DNA of 64,000 nt from Akkermansia muciniphila (GCF_900184965.1 NZ_FXYA01000204.1:62001-126000); one strand, 5' to 3'. Counted from the stretch's first letter, positions 45,206 to 53,439 are shown. Notes: a model not told the origin generated them from the sequence alone. Made by a program: numbers and translations.

Positions 45206-45658
45206 ATGATACACAAAAAATTCCCCACTCCGGAGTTGAGCAACAGTCTGGAGGATTATATTGAGGCTGTCCGCAACATTGAGTTGGAAAAGGGGTTCGC
45301 CACCGTAGGGGAGATTGCGGAAGCCCTGAATGTGAAAAAGCCTTCCGCTTCACTGGCCATGAAGCAGTTGAAGGAACGCGGCCTGGTGGAATACACGCAG
45401 TATTCTCCCATTGCCCTGACCGGGGAAGGCCGTTATTACGCGGACCGGGTCATTTCCTGCCATACCATGGTGAAGGAGTTCCTTATGACAGTGCTGAAGA
45501 TGGAGGAAAAACGCGCCGATGAAGTGGCCTGCTGCATTGAACATATCATGACGCTGGAGGAAATCTCCCGTTTCCGGATTCTGACGGAACGTTGCAGAGA
45601 GAGGGGTATAGAATACATGGAGCAGTCCGCTTCCCCGGCCGGCTGCTCCGCGCCGTAA
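45206..45658 (+). CDS. DtxR/MntR-family metal-dependent transcriptional regulator
   Basis: The 150-residue protein has an N-terminal winged helix (residues 12-70: LEDYIEAVRNIELEKGFATV, LNVKKPSASLAMKQLKERGL) and the dimerisation/metal domain (72-128). Metal ligands can be read by comparison with the family: Asp 17 matches MntR Asp 8, while Cys 109, Glu 112 and His 113 in ACCIEH match DtxR Cys 102, Glu 105 and His 106. His 86 is also conserved. It lacks the SH3-like domain of DtxR. The neighbouring feo genes and boxes suggest iron repression, but the mixed ligand set leaves manganese possible. Confidence 0.9.
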   Translation: MIHKKFPTPELSNSLEDYIEAVRNIELEKGFATVGEIAEALNVKKPSASLAMKQLKERGLVEYTQYSPIALTGEGRYYADRVISCHTMVKEFLMTVLKMEEKRADEVACCIEHIMTLEEISRFRILTERCRERGIEYMEQSASPAGCSAP

Positions 45659-46167
45659 ACAGGAACCGTAATCCGGAATGCTTTAGCCATTCTAAGCGGA
45701 GGCGGCGGAAACACCTTGAAAAACAGAAGAGAAGAAACTTTCGCTGCTACGCGGAGAAACAAGGGCCGGGCTGGTTTTCCGGATTTCTCACGTTCTTCCG
45801 GTTCGTGGCTGCGGAGCGTTTCAGGCCTGAGTTTGTCCGGCGTGCGGAAAATGGTCTGGGGCTGGTTTCTTCCCGGATGTTTGCCGGTTTCTCTGTGGCC
45901 TTCCGCTGGATGTGCATGGCTTTCAACAGGCCCTGAACGGCCCGTTTCCGGGCAGCGGGACTTTTCACTGCTTTCGCATTAATGGCGGCGATCATTACTC
46001 CGACACCCTCCCCCATAGGTCCTTGTCGTTCATATAACTCATGGTCATTATGTTGATTGGGTTCATCCGGCCTTGACGGCATGTAGCCGCTTTTCTTCCG
46101 GCAAGATGGGATTATATCCAATCCAGTCTGCATTTTCTATGCGTTTTCTCGACGTTTATGTTGAGTT

Positions 46168-46187
46168 AAATTAGTGGAAACTAATTT
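46168..46187. promoter_or_regulatory. DtxR-type operator, site 3
   Basis: AAATTAGT-GGAA-ACTAATTT is a perfect 20-nt interrupted palindrome containing TTAG-N6-CTAA. It lies 120-135 bp upstream of site 4, in AT-rich DNA; which promoter it serves is unclear. Confidence 0.6.
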
Positions 46188-46293
46188 TTTTGATGGGTGT
46201 AAGAATATTTTTAATATATTGATAATAAGTAAAATATAATAAATCGTTATGGTGATGGTCGGAGCCGGTCAAGGGAATCGGAAAGAAAAAGTG

Positions 46294-46322
46294 TTGACCG
46301 AATAGTTAGTTCAATCTAACTT
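46294..46322 (+). promoter_or_regulatory. Promoter with embedded DtxR-type operator, site 4
   Basis: TTGACC (46294-46299), 17 nt, TAACTT (46317-46322). The palindrome AGTTAGTTCAATCTAACT (46304-46321) fills the spacer and its right half forms the -10 box. It precedes the small Cys-rich gene at 46334 and probably also the porin gene. Confidence 0.7.
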
Positions 46323-46333
46323 TGCCGTGTTGC

Positions 46334-46525
46334 ATGAACTTGGCTCATACAGGACTTCGCCGTTTCTTCCGCTGGATCTGCCGGTACAGGAAACTGGCCG
46401 GGCTGCTCATCCGGCGTCCCAGATACCGTCTGCTTTGCGGAGACTGTGAGTTCTGTATGGGGGCATGCGGCAGAGCTGTGAAAGAGCAATCCCGGCAGAA
46501 CGGAAGCGGAGCACTTTCCCTGTAA
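46334..46525 (+). CDS. Small basic Cys-rich protein under a DtxR-type box
   Basis: I do not recognise this 63-residue product. Residues 8-33 are rich in Arg, aromatic and Leu residues (RRFFRWICRYRKLAGLLIRR), and are followed by a C-x2-C-x2-C-x3-C cluster (LLCGDCEFCMGACGRAV), suited to binding iron, zinc or an Fe-S cluster. The ATG lies 12 bp after the operator-promoter, and the frame ends 85 bp before the porin gene. Its codon use resembles that of its neighbours. The operator supports an iron-linked role. Confidence 0.55.
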   Translation: MNLAHTGLRRFFRWICRYRKLAGLLIRRPRYRLLCGDCEFCMGACGRAVKEQSRQNGSGALSL

Positions 46526-46610
46526 AGAAAAGCGCCCCCTCTCCGCCGCCCTGGATCAATAATACAATCATTATTCCACAAATATCCAACAATAAGACTA
46601 ACCGTTTTCT

Positions 46611-47828
46611 ATGAAGAAGCATAGCATAATGGCAATGGCGTTGACGAGCCTCATGGCTCTTCCTGTAATCGCTCAAGACAGCACCCCTGCTATTGGTGAT
46701 ATTTTACAGGGTATCAACATGTTTACCCCGGAAGAAGACGATCCTGCCTACAAAGTGAAGGCCAATGATAAGTACGGCGCCCAATGGGCTGTGGATATGG
46801 CCTACGGACTTTGGAATATGGAAAAGGTTTCCAATGTTAAGCGCCATACCAACCTGGCTCTTCTTCATGCCCAGCTCAATCAGCGTCTTATTGAAGACAA
46901 GGCCAACGGGGGAACCTGGTTGCGTGTGGAATTTTCCGGCTCATGGGGGCTGGATCGCGAATCCGCCCAGAGCGATACGTTTTTCACTGAAGCCTATGCC
47001 ACGGCTTCCGGTTTGCACGCTGACGCGATGGGACCTCATGAAGGGATATTCCCTGAAGTGGCCCTGATGCAATACTTTGCGGGGAAGCGCGGCTGCCTCA
47101 TTGCAGGCATGGTAAACCTCACCAACTATGTTGATGCCGTCAGCATCGCCAATGATTCTTTCTCTTCTTTCACCAATGACGGGTTTGTGAACTCCACTAT
47201 TCTTCCTCTGGTGGACAGCAATGTTGGCGGTATTCTGCAAGTTGAACTCAACCGCAATAATTACATGATGGTTGCCGTTTCCCGCACGGGATGCGATTCC
47301 GGATACAACCCCTTTAATTCCGATCATGGCGATGGTTATGCCGTGGTTGGCGAATACGGCCATATTTTTGCCGATGGAGCTGCGACTCTCCGCGTCAATC
47401 CGTTCTATGCCAGTACGGATGTGGACATGGATGACGGGACCGGGGAACGCCGCCGCCAAAATGCCGGACTTGTCGCGAGCATTGAATATATCCCCTGCGA
47501 GCCTTTGACCATTTACTCGCGAGCCGGGTTTGCCGCCAAACAATACTTGAGCAATTCCGCTGAATTCTCCGTGGGAGCCAACGTTAAGCTCTTCCCTTCC
47601 CGTGAAGATGACTTCCTGGGCATTTCCTACGGTGTGTTCAAAGGGCAGACTCCCTGTGACGGAGAGCGCGCTGAGCATAACCGCGAACAAGTGCTGGAAG
47701 TCATGTACAGCTTCCAGGTGAATGATTACTTCAAGGTTGTTCCGCATTTCCAGTACATTGCGAATCCGGCTTACAGCGCTTCCAGCGAGAATATTCTCTG
47801 GGGCGTTCAGGCAGTCTTTTCTTTCTGA
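46611..47828 (+). CDS. Outer membrane porin, OprB/carbohydrate-porin-like
   Basis: The 405-residue product has a signal peptide (MALTSLMALPVIAQ, cut near residue 22). The mature part is rich in Gly, aromatic and polar residues in alternating strands, and it ends in Phe (VQAVFSF), as beta-barrel proteins do. The stretch FPEVALMQYFAGKRGCLIAGMVNLTNY resembles the OprB-type porins. Its position downstream of the Cys-rich gene and DtxR-type box suggests it may be metal-regulated and could carry an iron compound, though sugar transport is the family default. Confidence 0.75.
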   Translation: MKKHSIMAMALTSLMALPVIAQDSTPAIGDILQGINMFTPEEDDPAYKVKANDKYGAQWAVDMAYGLWNMEKVSNVKRHTNLALLHAQLNQRLIEDKANGGTWLRVEFSGSWGLDRESAQSDTFFTEAYATASGLHADAMGPHEGIFPEVALMQYFAGKRGCLIAGMVNLTNYVDAVSIANDSFSSFTNDGFVNSTILPLVDSNVGGILQVELNRNNYMMVAVSRTGCDSGYNPFNSDHGDGYAVVGEYGHIFADGAATLRVNPFYASTDVDMDDGTGERRRQNAGLVASIEYIPCEPLTIYSRAGFAAKQYLSNSAEFSVGANVKLFPSREDDFLGISYGVFKGQTPCDGERAEHNREQVLEVMYSFQVNDYFKVVPHFQYIANPAYSASSENILWGVQAVFSF

Positions 47829-47983
47829 CCAGCTGATTCTGGACGCGGCCGCCTTTTCTCCTGGATTGGGCATGGCCGGAATTTGATGAAAACGCAGTCA
47901 TATTAAATCTTCCTTATCTGTCTCCATGCAGTGAGCGGAATCCTGCGTGGAAAAGATATAGAAGGGGTCTGCATGACCTGGCG

Positions 47984-48024
47984 GCAGCGCCGCATTCTCA
48001 ATCAGGTAGAGGATGCGGCGCTGC
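47984..48024 (+). terminator. Hairpin downstream of the porin gene
   Basis: Perfect 12-bp arms GCAGCGCCGCAT and ATGCGGCGCTGC with a 17-nt loop, followed by TTATTTGATT. It lies 155 bp after the porin stop. The rest of the 47829-48288 gap holds nothing recognisable. Confidence 0.55.
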
Positions 48025-48254
48025 TTATTTGATTACGGAGCGTTTGCCCTCCTTGATTGACGTCTGCCGGCTGATCTGACCGGCAATCCATGCCGGCTCT
48101 TGGAATGGCCCTCAGTCTTCCGGGGCTGTCATAAAATACCGTCAAATGAAGATAAGGCTCCCTGCCGCCGTTCCCGGAAAAGCAGGTTTTTTGCCACGCC
48201 GGAAGATGGATGGAAACCGTAACGTTTCCGGGGCTCGAAGCGTTTAAAACCATA

Positions 48255-48282
48255 TTGACTTGAACGGAAATTATCTTAAACT
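48255..48282 (+). promoter_or_regulatory. Possible promoter of the 135-residue membrane protein gene
   Basis: TTGACT (48255-48260), 16 nt, TAAACT (48277-48282). The ATG at 48289 begins 6 bp after the -10 box, so if this promoter is used the mRNA would be essentially leaderless. Confidence 0.4.
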
Positions 48283-48288
48283 GACAGA

Positions 48289-48696
48289 ATGAGTAAGGTT
48301 CAATGGGAAATTTCAAATGATGAAGTGACCGACCGTGATACTGCTCTGCGCCGCTTGCAGGAAGGAACGACCGGCCACGTAGTGTGCGCCCGCGACGGTG
48401 CATGCCTCCAGTCGTACAAGGAAGCGGACGGCGTGTACCATTGCGAAATCGTATTCAAGGAGGATTCCTGCTGCCCGCCGGTATTCGCCGCCCCGGAAGG
48501 GGTGACGGGAAAGGAACTGGAAATGCTTTACGACCGTTTTGCCAATGGAGACGATTTTTCCTTTGTGGAAAAGGAATGGGAACCTCTGATGGCCGTGGAA
48601 TACCGCCACCGCCACAATGTGATGTGGTTCATTTTCCTGTTCATTGCGCTGGTAATTGCGGTTATGGCGGCGTACCAGCACGGCTGGATTAAGTGA
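48289..48696 (+). CDS. Hypothetical tail-anchored membrane protein
   Basis: The 135-residue protein has a soluble N-terminal region with scattered Cys residues (VVCARDGACLQSY, EDSCCPPVF) and a single C-terminal membrane helix (NVMWFIFLFIALVIAVMAAY, residues 108-128). No family was recognised. It converges on the feo operon, whose terminator lies just after its stop. Whether it is linked to iron handling is unknown. Confidence 0.6.
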   Translation: MSKVQWEISNDEVTDRDTALRRLQEGTTGHVVCARDGACLQSYKEADGVYHCEIVFKEDSCCPPVFAAPEGVTGKELEMLYDRFANGDDFSFVEKEWEPLMAVEYRHRHNVMWFIFLFIALVIAVMAAYQHGWIK

Positions 48697-48724
48697 CAGG
48701 GGCGGCATGCGACGCGGCAAAAAA

Positions 48725-48753
48725 CCTGCAAACCGCGGAAAACGGTTTGCAGG
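48725..48753 (-). terminator. Intrinsic terminator of the feo operon
   Basis: Arms CCTGCAAACCG and CGGTTTGCAGG enclose a 7-nt loop and are followed on the leftward strand by TTTTTT. It lies 28 bp after the last gene of the feo operon. Confidence 0.9.
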
Positions 48754-48781
48754 TTCTGGAAGGGAGGGCCGGAATTGGGGG

Positions 48782-48952
48782 CTAATCCCGTTTTCCGTGG
48801 TCGTGATGGTGGCCGCCGCAGCAATTTCCGCCGCAACAACCGTCGCTGTCGTTGCCGCAGCTGCCGCAGCAGTTGCCGCGCTTGCTGAGGATTTTGTATA
48901 ACGCGTAGGCCAGAGCCAGGAAAAGAAGGGTGGCGATGATATATGTTCCCAT
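48782..48952 (-). CDS. FeoB-associated Cys-rich membrane protein
   Basis: A 56-residue product read directly from the DNA. Residues 3-21 form a membrane helix (TYIIATLLFLALAYALYKI). The tail holds Cys pairs (NCCGSCGNDSDGCCGGNCC) and ends in GGHHHDHGKRD. This matches the small FeoB-associated Cys-rich proteins found after feoB in many anaerobes, possibly functional counterparts of FeoC. The seven-Cys, four-His tail probably binds Fe(II). It starts 27 bp after feoB and is followed by the operon terminator. Confidence 0.85.
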   Translation of the reverse strand: MGTYIIATLLFLALAYALYKILSKRGNCCGSCGNDSDGCCGGNCCGGHHHDHGKRD

Positions 48953-48979
48953 ATTGGTTAGTAGAGTTAAGGTGTGGGT

Positions 48980-51244
48980 TCAGCAGTCATTGGAGGCTGT
49001 ATAAGGTTTCTTTGCCACCAGGTAAATAAGACCCGGCAGGAGCAATAGGGCAACACTCTGTCCGATGCCGAAGGAAGCTTCCGCATAAATCCATGCTCCC
49101 AGCTGGTAGGTCAGGAAAGCCAGGCAGTACGCCAGGGCGCACATGTAGCCGATGGCGAAGAAAGTCCATTTGGCGCTGTTCATTTCCCTTCTGATGGCTC
49201 CCATGGCCGCGAAGCAGGGGGCGCAGAGAAGATTGAAAATCATGAAGGAGAAAGCGCTCAGGAACGTGAAGGCTCCCGCCTGGACAAGGCGGTCCCCTGT
49301 TTCCCTGATTTCCGCGTCTTCATCTTCTTCTTCCGCTTCAGCGGCGGATTCCCCGGAACCTTCCTCCAGGGATGCCTGGAGCTCCTGGCCGGCGGGGGAC
49401 ATTTCCTGCGTTTCGGAGGGTTCCTCCGTTTTTTCCGCCTCATCGTCTCCGGAACCGCCGTCCGCATACAGGACGCCGAAGGTTCCGACTACGTTTTCCT
49501 TGGCGATCAATCCGGTGATGGTAGCCATGGCGGGTTTCCATTCCCCCCAGCCCAAAGGCTGGAAGACAGGCGCGGCCGCATTGCCGATGGAGGCAAGCAT
49601 GCTGTCATTCTGCTCTACGGAATCCACCTTCCAGTTATAGCTGGAGAGGAACCAGATCAGGGCACTGGACACGAAGATGACGGTTCCGGCTTTTTGCACG
49701 AAAGCCTTGCAGCGGTCCCATGCATGGATGATGACGTTCTTCCAGGCCGGGATGTGGTAAATGGGAAGTTCCATGACGAAGGGGGTGGGATCCCCGGCGA
49801 ACATGGCGGTCTTTTTCAGAATGAGGCCGGAAAGGATGATGGCGCCCACCCCGATGAAATAGGCTCCCGGAGCCACCCAGGAATTTTCCGGGAAAAAGGC
49901 TCCGGCAATCAGGGCAATGATGGGGGTTTTGGCCCCGCAGGGGATGAACGTGGTGGTCATGATGGTCATGCGCCTGTCCTTTTCGTTCTCAATGGTTCGG
50001 GTCGCCATGACTCCGGGAACGCCGCACCCCATGGAAACAAGCATGGGGATAAAGGATTTCCCGGAAAGGCCGAATTTGCGGAAAATGCGGTCCATGATAA
50101 AGGCTACGCGGGCCATATAGCCGCAGTCCTCCAATATGCCCAGGCACAGGAACAGTACCGCCATTTGCGGGAGGAAGCCCAGAACGGCCCCCACGCCGGC
50201 AATCACGCCGTCCTGGATCAGGCTTTCCAGCCAGGGGGCGCAGCCGGCGCTTTCCAGCAGGCCTCCCACCCATTCAGGAACCCATTCCCCGAAGAATGTA
50301 TCATTGGCCCAGTCCGTACCCCACGCGCCTATCGTCTGGATGGAGATGTAATATACAGCCCACATGACGACGGCGAAAATGGGGAGGCCCAGCCAGCGGT
50401 TGGTGATGATGCGATCAATCCTGTCGCTGCCCGTCAGGCCGCCGGGGCTGGCTTTAACGACGGCATTGTTGATGATGCGGGAAATGGAATTATAGCGTTC
50501 ATTGGTGATAATGGACTCGCTGTCGTCATCCATTTTCCGCTCCATGGTTTCAATAATCCCGTTAATGCGGGATTGTTCCTCGGGATGGAGAGCGAGCTGG
50601 TCCGCGACTTTCCGGTCTCTTTCGAAAACTTTAACGGCAAACCATTTTTTCTGCTGGTCCAGGCATTTGCCGGTGATGATGTCCCCAATTTCTCCGATGG
50701 CTTTTTCCAGGTGGTTCGGAAAGTGGACGGCCTGCGGGGGGCGTGCATCGTCCGACGCAGCCGTCGTTACCACGGCGTCTATCAGTTCACGGATGCCGGT
50801 CCCCTTGAGAGCGCTGATTTCCAGCACCCGGCAACCGAGGTCGCGTGAAAGTTTTTCCGTGTCGATCCTGTCGCCGCGCTTCCGGACAATGTCCATCATG
50901 TTCAGTGCGATAATGACGGGAACGCCCAGTTCGCAAAGCTGGGTGGTGAGGTAAAGATTGCGTTCCAGGTTGCTGCCGTCAACCAGATTCAGGATAAGGG
51001 AGGGGTGGTCCGTGACCAGGTAATTCCGGCTGACGATTTCCTCCAGAGTATAAGGGGAAAGGGAATAAATGCCCGGAAGGTCTTCAATGATGATATTTTT
51101 ATGCCCTTTCAGGCGGCCTTCCTTTTTTTCCACGGTGACGCCGGGCCAGTTTCCGACGTATTGGCTGGCGCCTGTCAGGGCGTTAAAAAGCGTGGTTTTT
51201 CCGCAGTTGGGGTTGCCCGCCAGGGCGATGGTAATGTTGCTCAT
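48980..51244 (-). CDS. feoB: Ferrous iron transporter B
   Basis: FeoB is the Fe(II) uptake channel of anaerobes. The 754-residue protein has an N-terminal G domain with G1 GNPNCGKT (residues 10-17), G3 DLPGIYSL, G4 NMMD and G5 SALKG, then a helical domain. The membrane part includes the gate motifs VSMGCGVPGVMATR and FIPCGAKTPI. An unusual acidic insert (about residues 600-650, EAEEEDEDAE) sits in a cytoplasmic loop before the last helices. It follows two feoA genes (77 bp gap) under a DtxR-type box. Confidence 0.96.
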   Translation of the reverse strand: MSNITIALAGNPNCGKTTLFNALTGASQYVGNWPGVTVEKKEGRLKGHKNIIIEDLPGIYSLSPYTLEEIVSRNYLVTDHPSLILNLVDGSNLERNLYLTTQLCELGVPVIIALNMMDIVRKRGDRIDTEKLSRDLGCRVLEISALKGTGIRELIDAVVTTAASDDARPPQAVHFPNHLEKAIGEIGDIITGKCLDQQKKWFAVKVFERDRKVADQLALHPEEQSRINGIIETMERKMDDDSESIITNERYNSISRIINNAVVKASPGGLTGSDRIDRIITNRWLGLPIFAVVMWAVYYISIQTIGAWGTDWANDTFFGEWVPEWVGGLLESAGCAPWLESLIQDGVIAGVGAVLGFLPQMAVLFLCLGILEDCGYMARVAFIMDRIFRKFGLSGKSFIPMLVSMGCGVPGVMATRTIENEKDRRMTIMTTTFIPCGAKTPIIALIAGAFFPENSWVAPGAYFIGVGAIILSGLILKKTAMFAGDPTPFVMELPIYHIPAWKNVIIHAWDRCKAFVQKAGTVIFVSSALIWFLSSYNWKVDSVEQNDSMLASIGNAAAPVFQPLGWGEWKPAMATITGLIAKENVVGTFGVLYADGGSGDDEAEKTEEPSETQEMSPAGQELQASLEEGSGESAAEAEEEDEDAEIRETGDRLVQAGAFTFLSAFSFMIFNLLCAPCFAAMGAIRREMNSAKWTFFAIGYMCALAYCLAFLTYQLGAWIYAEASFGIGQSVALLLLPGLIYLVAKKPYTASNDC

Positions 51245-51321
51245 GAATGGTTTCCTTGTCTTGATGAATGAGTGCGCCGTCTTGCTGTCAGGTCAGGAAA
51301 CGTGCGGTAATAAAAGCGGAA

Positions 51322-51552
51322 TCAATGGATGTGGATATTCTCGGCTTCCAATTTGCGGATGGAGAGTTCGTACCCGCGGACAGTAACTTCAATAGGGTCT
51401 CCCAGGGGGGCTACTTTGCGGATGAATATCTGCGTTCCCTTGGTAACTCCCATGTCCATGATGCGCCTTCTGACCGGGCCTTCCCCCGCCAGTTTCCCGA
51501 CGGTGACGGTTTCCCCGATGAGGGCGTCTCTTAATGTACGTTGTTTGGTCAT
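51322..51552 (-). CDS. feoA: FeoA-domain protein (second)
   Basis: The 76-residue SH3-like FeoA protein begins at the ATG at 51552 (MTKQRTLRDALIGETVTVGK) and contains RRRIMDMGVTKGTQI and DPIEVTVRGYELSIRKLEA, the typical FeoA pattern. The longer frame upstream overlaps the other feoA gene and is not used. FeoA supports FeoB activity. It lies between the first feoA (31 bp) and feoB (77 bp). Confidence 0.93.
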   Translation of the reverse strand: MTKQRTLRDALIGETVTVGKLAGEGPVRRRIMDMGVTKGTQIFIRKVAPLGDPIEVTVRGYELSIRKLEAENIHIH

Positions 51553-51583
51553 AGAATAATGGTTGATTGTTGGATGAAAGAAC

Positions 51584-51796
51584 TCAGGCAACGAATATTT
51601 TGCTGGCAAGCGCCTTGCTGAGAGCAATTCTGGCTCCTTTGACGTTGACAATGAAATTGCCTCCGTTTTCGGAAACGATGGAAATCGCGCTCCCGGCAAT
51701 GAATCCCAGACTTTCCAGAAAACGCCGGGTTTCATCCCTGCCATGGATTTTGTTGACTTGGCGGATATCGCCGATGTTGAGCATAGAGAGTGGCAT
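51584..51796 (-). CDS. feoA: FeoA-domain protein (first)
   Basis: The 70-residue protein starts at the ATG at 51796 (MPLSMLNIGDIRQVNKIHG). It has ETRRFLESLGFIAGSAISIV and VNVKGARIALSKALASKI, the second half matching the FeoA fold with its conserved Gly-x-Arg-x-Ala-Leu. It is less like standard FeoA than its neighbour. Two separate feoA genes before one feoB is a known arrangement in several anaerobes. It is the first gene of the operon. Confidence 0.9.
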   Translation of the reverse strand: MPLSMLNIGDIRQVNKIHGRDETRRFLESLGFIAGSAISIVSENGGNFIVNVKGARIALSKALASKIFVA

Positions 51797-51824
51797 GGTG
51801 CGTGTATGAATCAAGTTCGGGAGA

Positions 51825-51853
51825 AAGTTAGTCTTATCAAACTAACAAGTCAA
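51825..51853 (-). promoter_or_regulatory. feo promoter with embedded DtxR-type operator, site 5
   Basis: On the leftward strand TTGACT is followed after 17 nt by TAACTT, and GTTAG/CTAAC half sites (51827-51846) occupy the spacer and -10. Here the half sites are 10 nt apart, but a TTTG-N6-CTAA register is also present, which may reflect two overlapping dimers. The start of feoA lies 28 bp downstream. Confidence 0.7.
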
Positions 51854-51917
51854 TGATATTATTCGGCTATCTTTCTTTCATTTATTCAAAGCTCATTTAA
51901 TATGAACTGATTATATA

Positions 51918-51931
51918 TTAGTTTAATCTAA
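51918..51931. promoter_or_regulatory. DtxR-type operator, site 6
   Basis: TTAG-TTTAAT-CTAA matches the consensus exactly. It lies about 65 bp upstream of the feo promoter in AT-rich DNA and may be an auxiliary site for it. Confidence 0.6.
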
Positions 51932-52004
51932 TTCTTGTTAATGGAGAGAAGGTGGAAATTCCCCGGTAATGCCTGCCGTAGGACACGGAAGGAAGATACA
52001 AAAA

Positions 52005-52036
52005 AGCCGCGCTAATGAATGTTCATCAGCGCGGCT
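52005..52036 (-). terminator. Intrinsic terminator of the peroxidase gene
   Basis: Arms AGCCGCGCT and AGCGCGGCT with a 14-nt loop are followed on the leftward strand by TTTTT. It lies 23 bp after the peroxidase stop. Confidence 0.85.
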
Positions 52037-52059
52037 GGAAAAGGAGTTTTTCTTCAGAT

Positions 52060-53439
52060 TCAGGAGGCGGGGCAAACTTCGCCCCGGACAGGTTTACCGT
52101 TGTATTCTCCGGTGAGCGACTTCAGGAAGGCTACCAGAAGTCTCACCTCCTTCTTGTCCAGTTTGTCGTAACCGAGCTGGTAATGATACATCTTCGTAAT
52201 GGCTTCCTCCAGCGTCCGTGCGGAGGCGTCATGCATGTACGGCCAGGTGAGTTCCACGTTGCGGAGGGTAGGAACACGGAACCGGTGTCTGTCCGATTCC
52301 TTTTTGGAGAAATTCATCAGACCGTTATCGTCATTGGTTTTGGCGCGTCCGGCAAAGAAATCGCCTTTAAGGTCGGCGTATTCAAAAGACTGTCCTCCCA
52401 TGGCAGGACCGGTGTGGCAGGTTTGGCAGCCAAGCTTCAGGAAAAGCTTGTAACCCTTTTTGGCGTTCTCGCTGATGGCGTTTTTATCCCCTTTCAGGTA
52501 ACGGTCAAACGGGCTGTTCGGCGTGATGAGGGTCTTTTCATATTCCGCGATGGCATTCGTGATGGTTTCACCGGTGAACCCCTGAGGGTAAACCTTTTTG
52601 AATTCCGCGGCAAAAGCGGTGTCCTGATCCAGCTTGGCAGCGATCTTCTTCCAGTCATCCGGATGTTCGTAACCCATTTCCACCGGATTCAGGGGCGGCC
52701 CTCCGGCCTGTTCCTGGAGGTTGGCAGCGCGTCCGTCCCAAAATTGCTTGGCATGGAAAGCGGCATTGAAGACGGTAGGGGCGTTGATGCCGCCTTTCTG
52801 GCCGCGGACTCCGGTGGAGGTGGGCAGGTTGTCCGTCCCGGCTTTTTCCAGGGAATGGCAAGAAGCGCAGGAAACGGTATTGTCCGTGGAAAGGCGCACG
52901 TCATGGAAAAGCTTGTAGCCCAGGGCCACTTTGGCCGGATCCGCGGGGAGGGCGTCCGGAATGGGGGCAAGAGGGGAAAGGGCGTATTCCTCACCTACCA
53001 TGTCGCCGAAAATTTTCAGACGCTCATCCTTGATCCACTGGAGCATGGCGTTTTTCTCCCGGAGAGTGAGCGTACTGCCCCAGTGCACCATGGTGTAGGA
53101 AGTGGGAGGCATGGAATTGATTTGAAGCACATGCTCCAGCTTGGAAAGGGTGACGGCGGTGGGAGGCTCTTCCATATTGTAGCTGCGCTGCCCGTCCCTG
53201 ATATGGCGCGCCAGCAGGCCTCCGGAAAGAGTATTGACCAGTTCGGAAATATGCGTGCCGGGGCTGTGGCAGTCCGCACACTTGGCGTTCATGGTCTGTG
53301 CGGTGATTTCCGCCGCCTGGGCGGACGTCAGTGGCTTGACATTCTGGTTCGGCAGGAACAGGGGGGCGACAGCCGCCGTCACGATGACCGTGCCGCCCAG
53401 AATGGCTCCTGCCTTGATGAAGGAACGTGTTTTGCTCAT
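52060..53439 (-). CDS. Triheme cytochrome c peroxidase
   Basis: This 459-residue periplasmic enzyme would reduce hydrogen peroxide with electrons from the quinone pool or a cytochrome. It has an N-terminal anchor (residues 8-28) and three heme c motifs: CADCH at 54-58, CASCH at 191-195 and CQTCH at 338-342. The last two belong to the classic diheme peroxidase module (FDRYLKGDKNAISENAKKGY between them). The extra N-terminal heme domain matches the E. coli YhjA type, which is about 465 residues. It lies 66 bp downstream of lipA on the same strand. Peroxide defence is plausible for a mucus-layer anaerobe. Confidence 0.92.
   Translation of the reverse strand: MSKTRSFIKAGAILGGTVIVTAAVAPLFLPNQNVKPLTSAQAAEITAQTMNAKCADCHSPGTHISELVNTLSGGLLARHIRDGQRSYNMEEPPTAVTLSKLEHVLQINSMPPTSYTMVHWGSTLTLREKNAMLQWIKDERLKIFGDMVGEEYALSPLAPIPDALPADPAKVALGYKLFHDVRLSTDNTVSCASCHSLEKAGTDNLPTSTGVRGQKGGINAPTVFNAAFHAKQFWDGRAANLQEQAGGPPLNPVEMGYEHPDDWKKIAAKLDQDTAFAAEFKKVYPQGFTGETITNAIAEYEKTLITPNSPFDRYLKGDKNAISENAKKGYKLFLKLGCQTCHTGPAMGGQSFEYADLKGDFFAGRAKTNDDNGLMNFSKKESDRHRFRVPTLRNVELTWPYMHDASARTLEEAITKMYHYQLGYDKLDKKEVRLLVAFLKSLTGEYNGKPVRGEVCPAS

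Larger units (their letters stand above)
45659..46333. other. Spacer without a convincing gene, ending in an AT-rich control region
   Basis: Several overlapping open frames exist on both strands between 45.6 and 46.1 kb, but none has a recognisable domain or a clear start. This stretch could hold gene remains. From 46140 the DNA turns strongly AT-rich and carries two TTAG-N6-CTAA boxes and a promoter for the small Cys-rich gene. Confidence 0.5.

Noticed and set aside
45747-46133. A 128-codon leftward frame and overlapping rightward frames between the DtxR-family gene and the small Cys-rich gene
   Set aside because: No domain, no signal peptide and competing frames on both strands. It may be decayed sequence, but nothing supports a real gene.
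48002-48403. A 133-codon leftward frame between the porin and the membrane protein gene
   Set aside because: It runs through a strong hairpin and across the start of the rightward gene at 48289, and has no recognisable feature.
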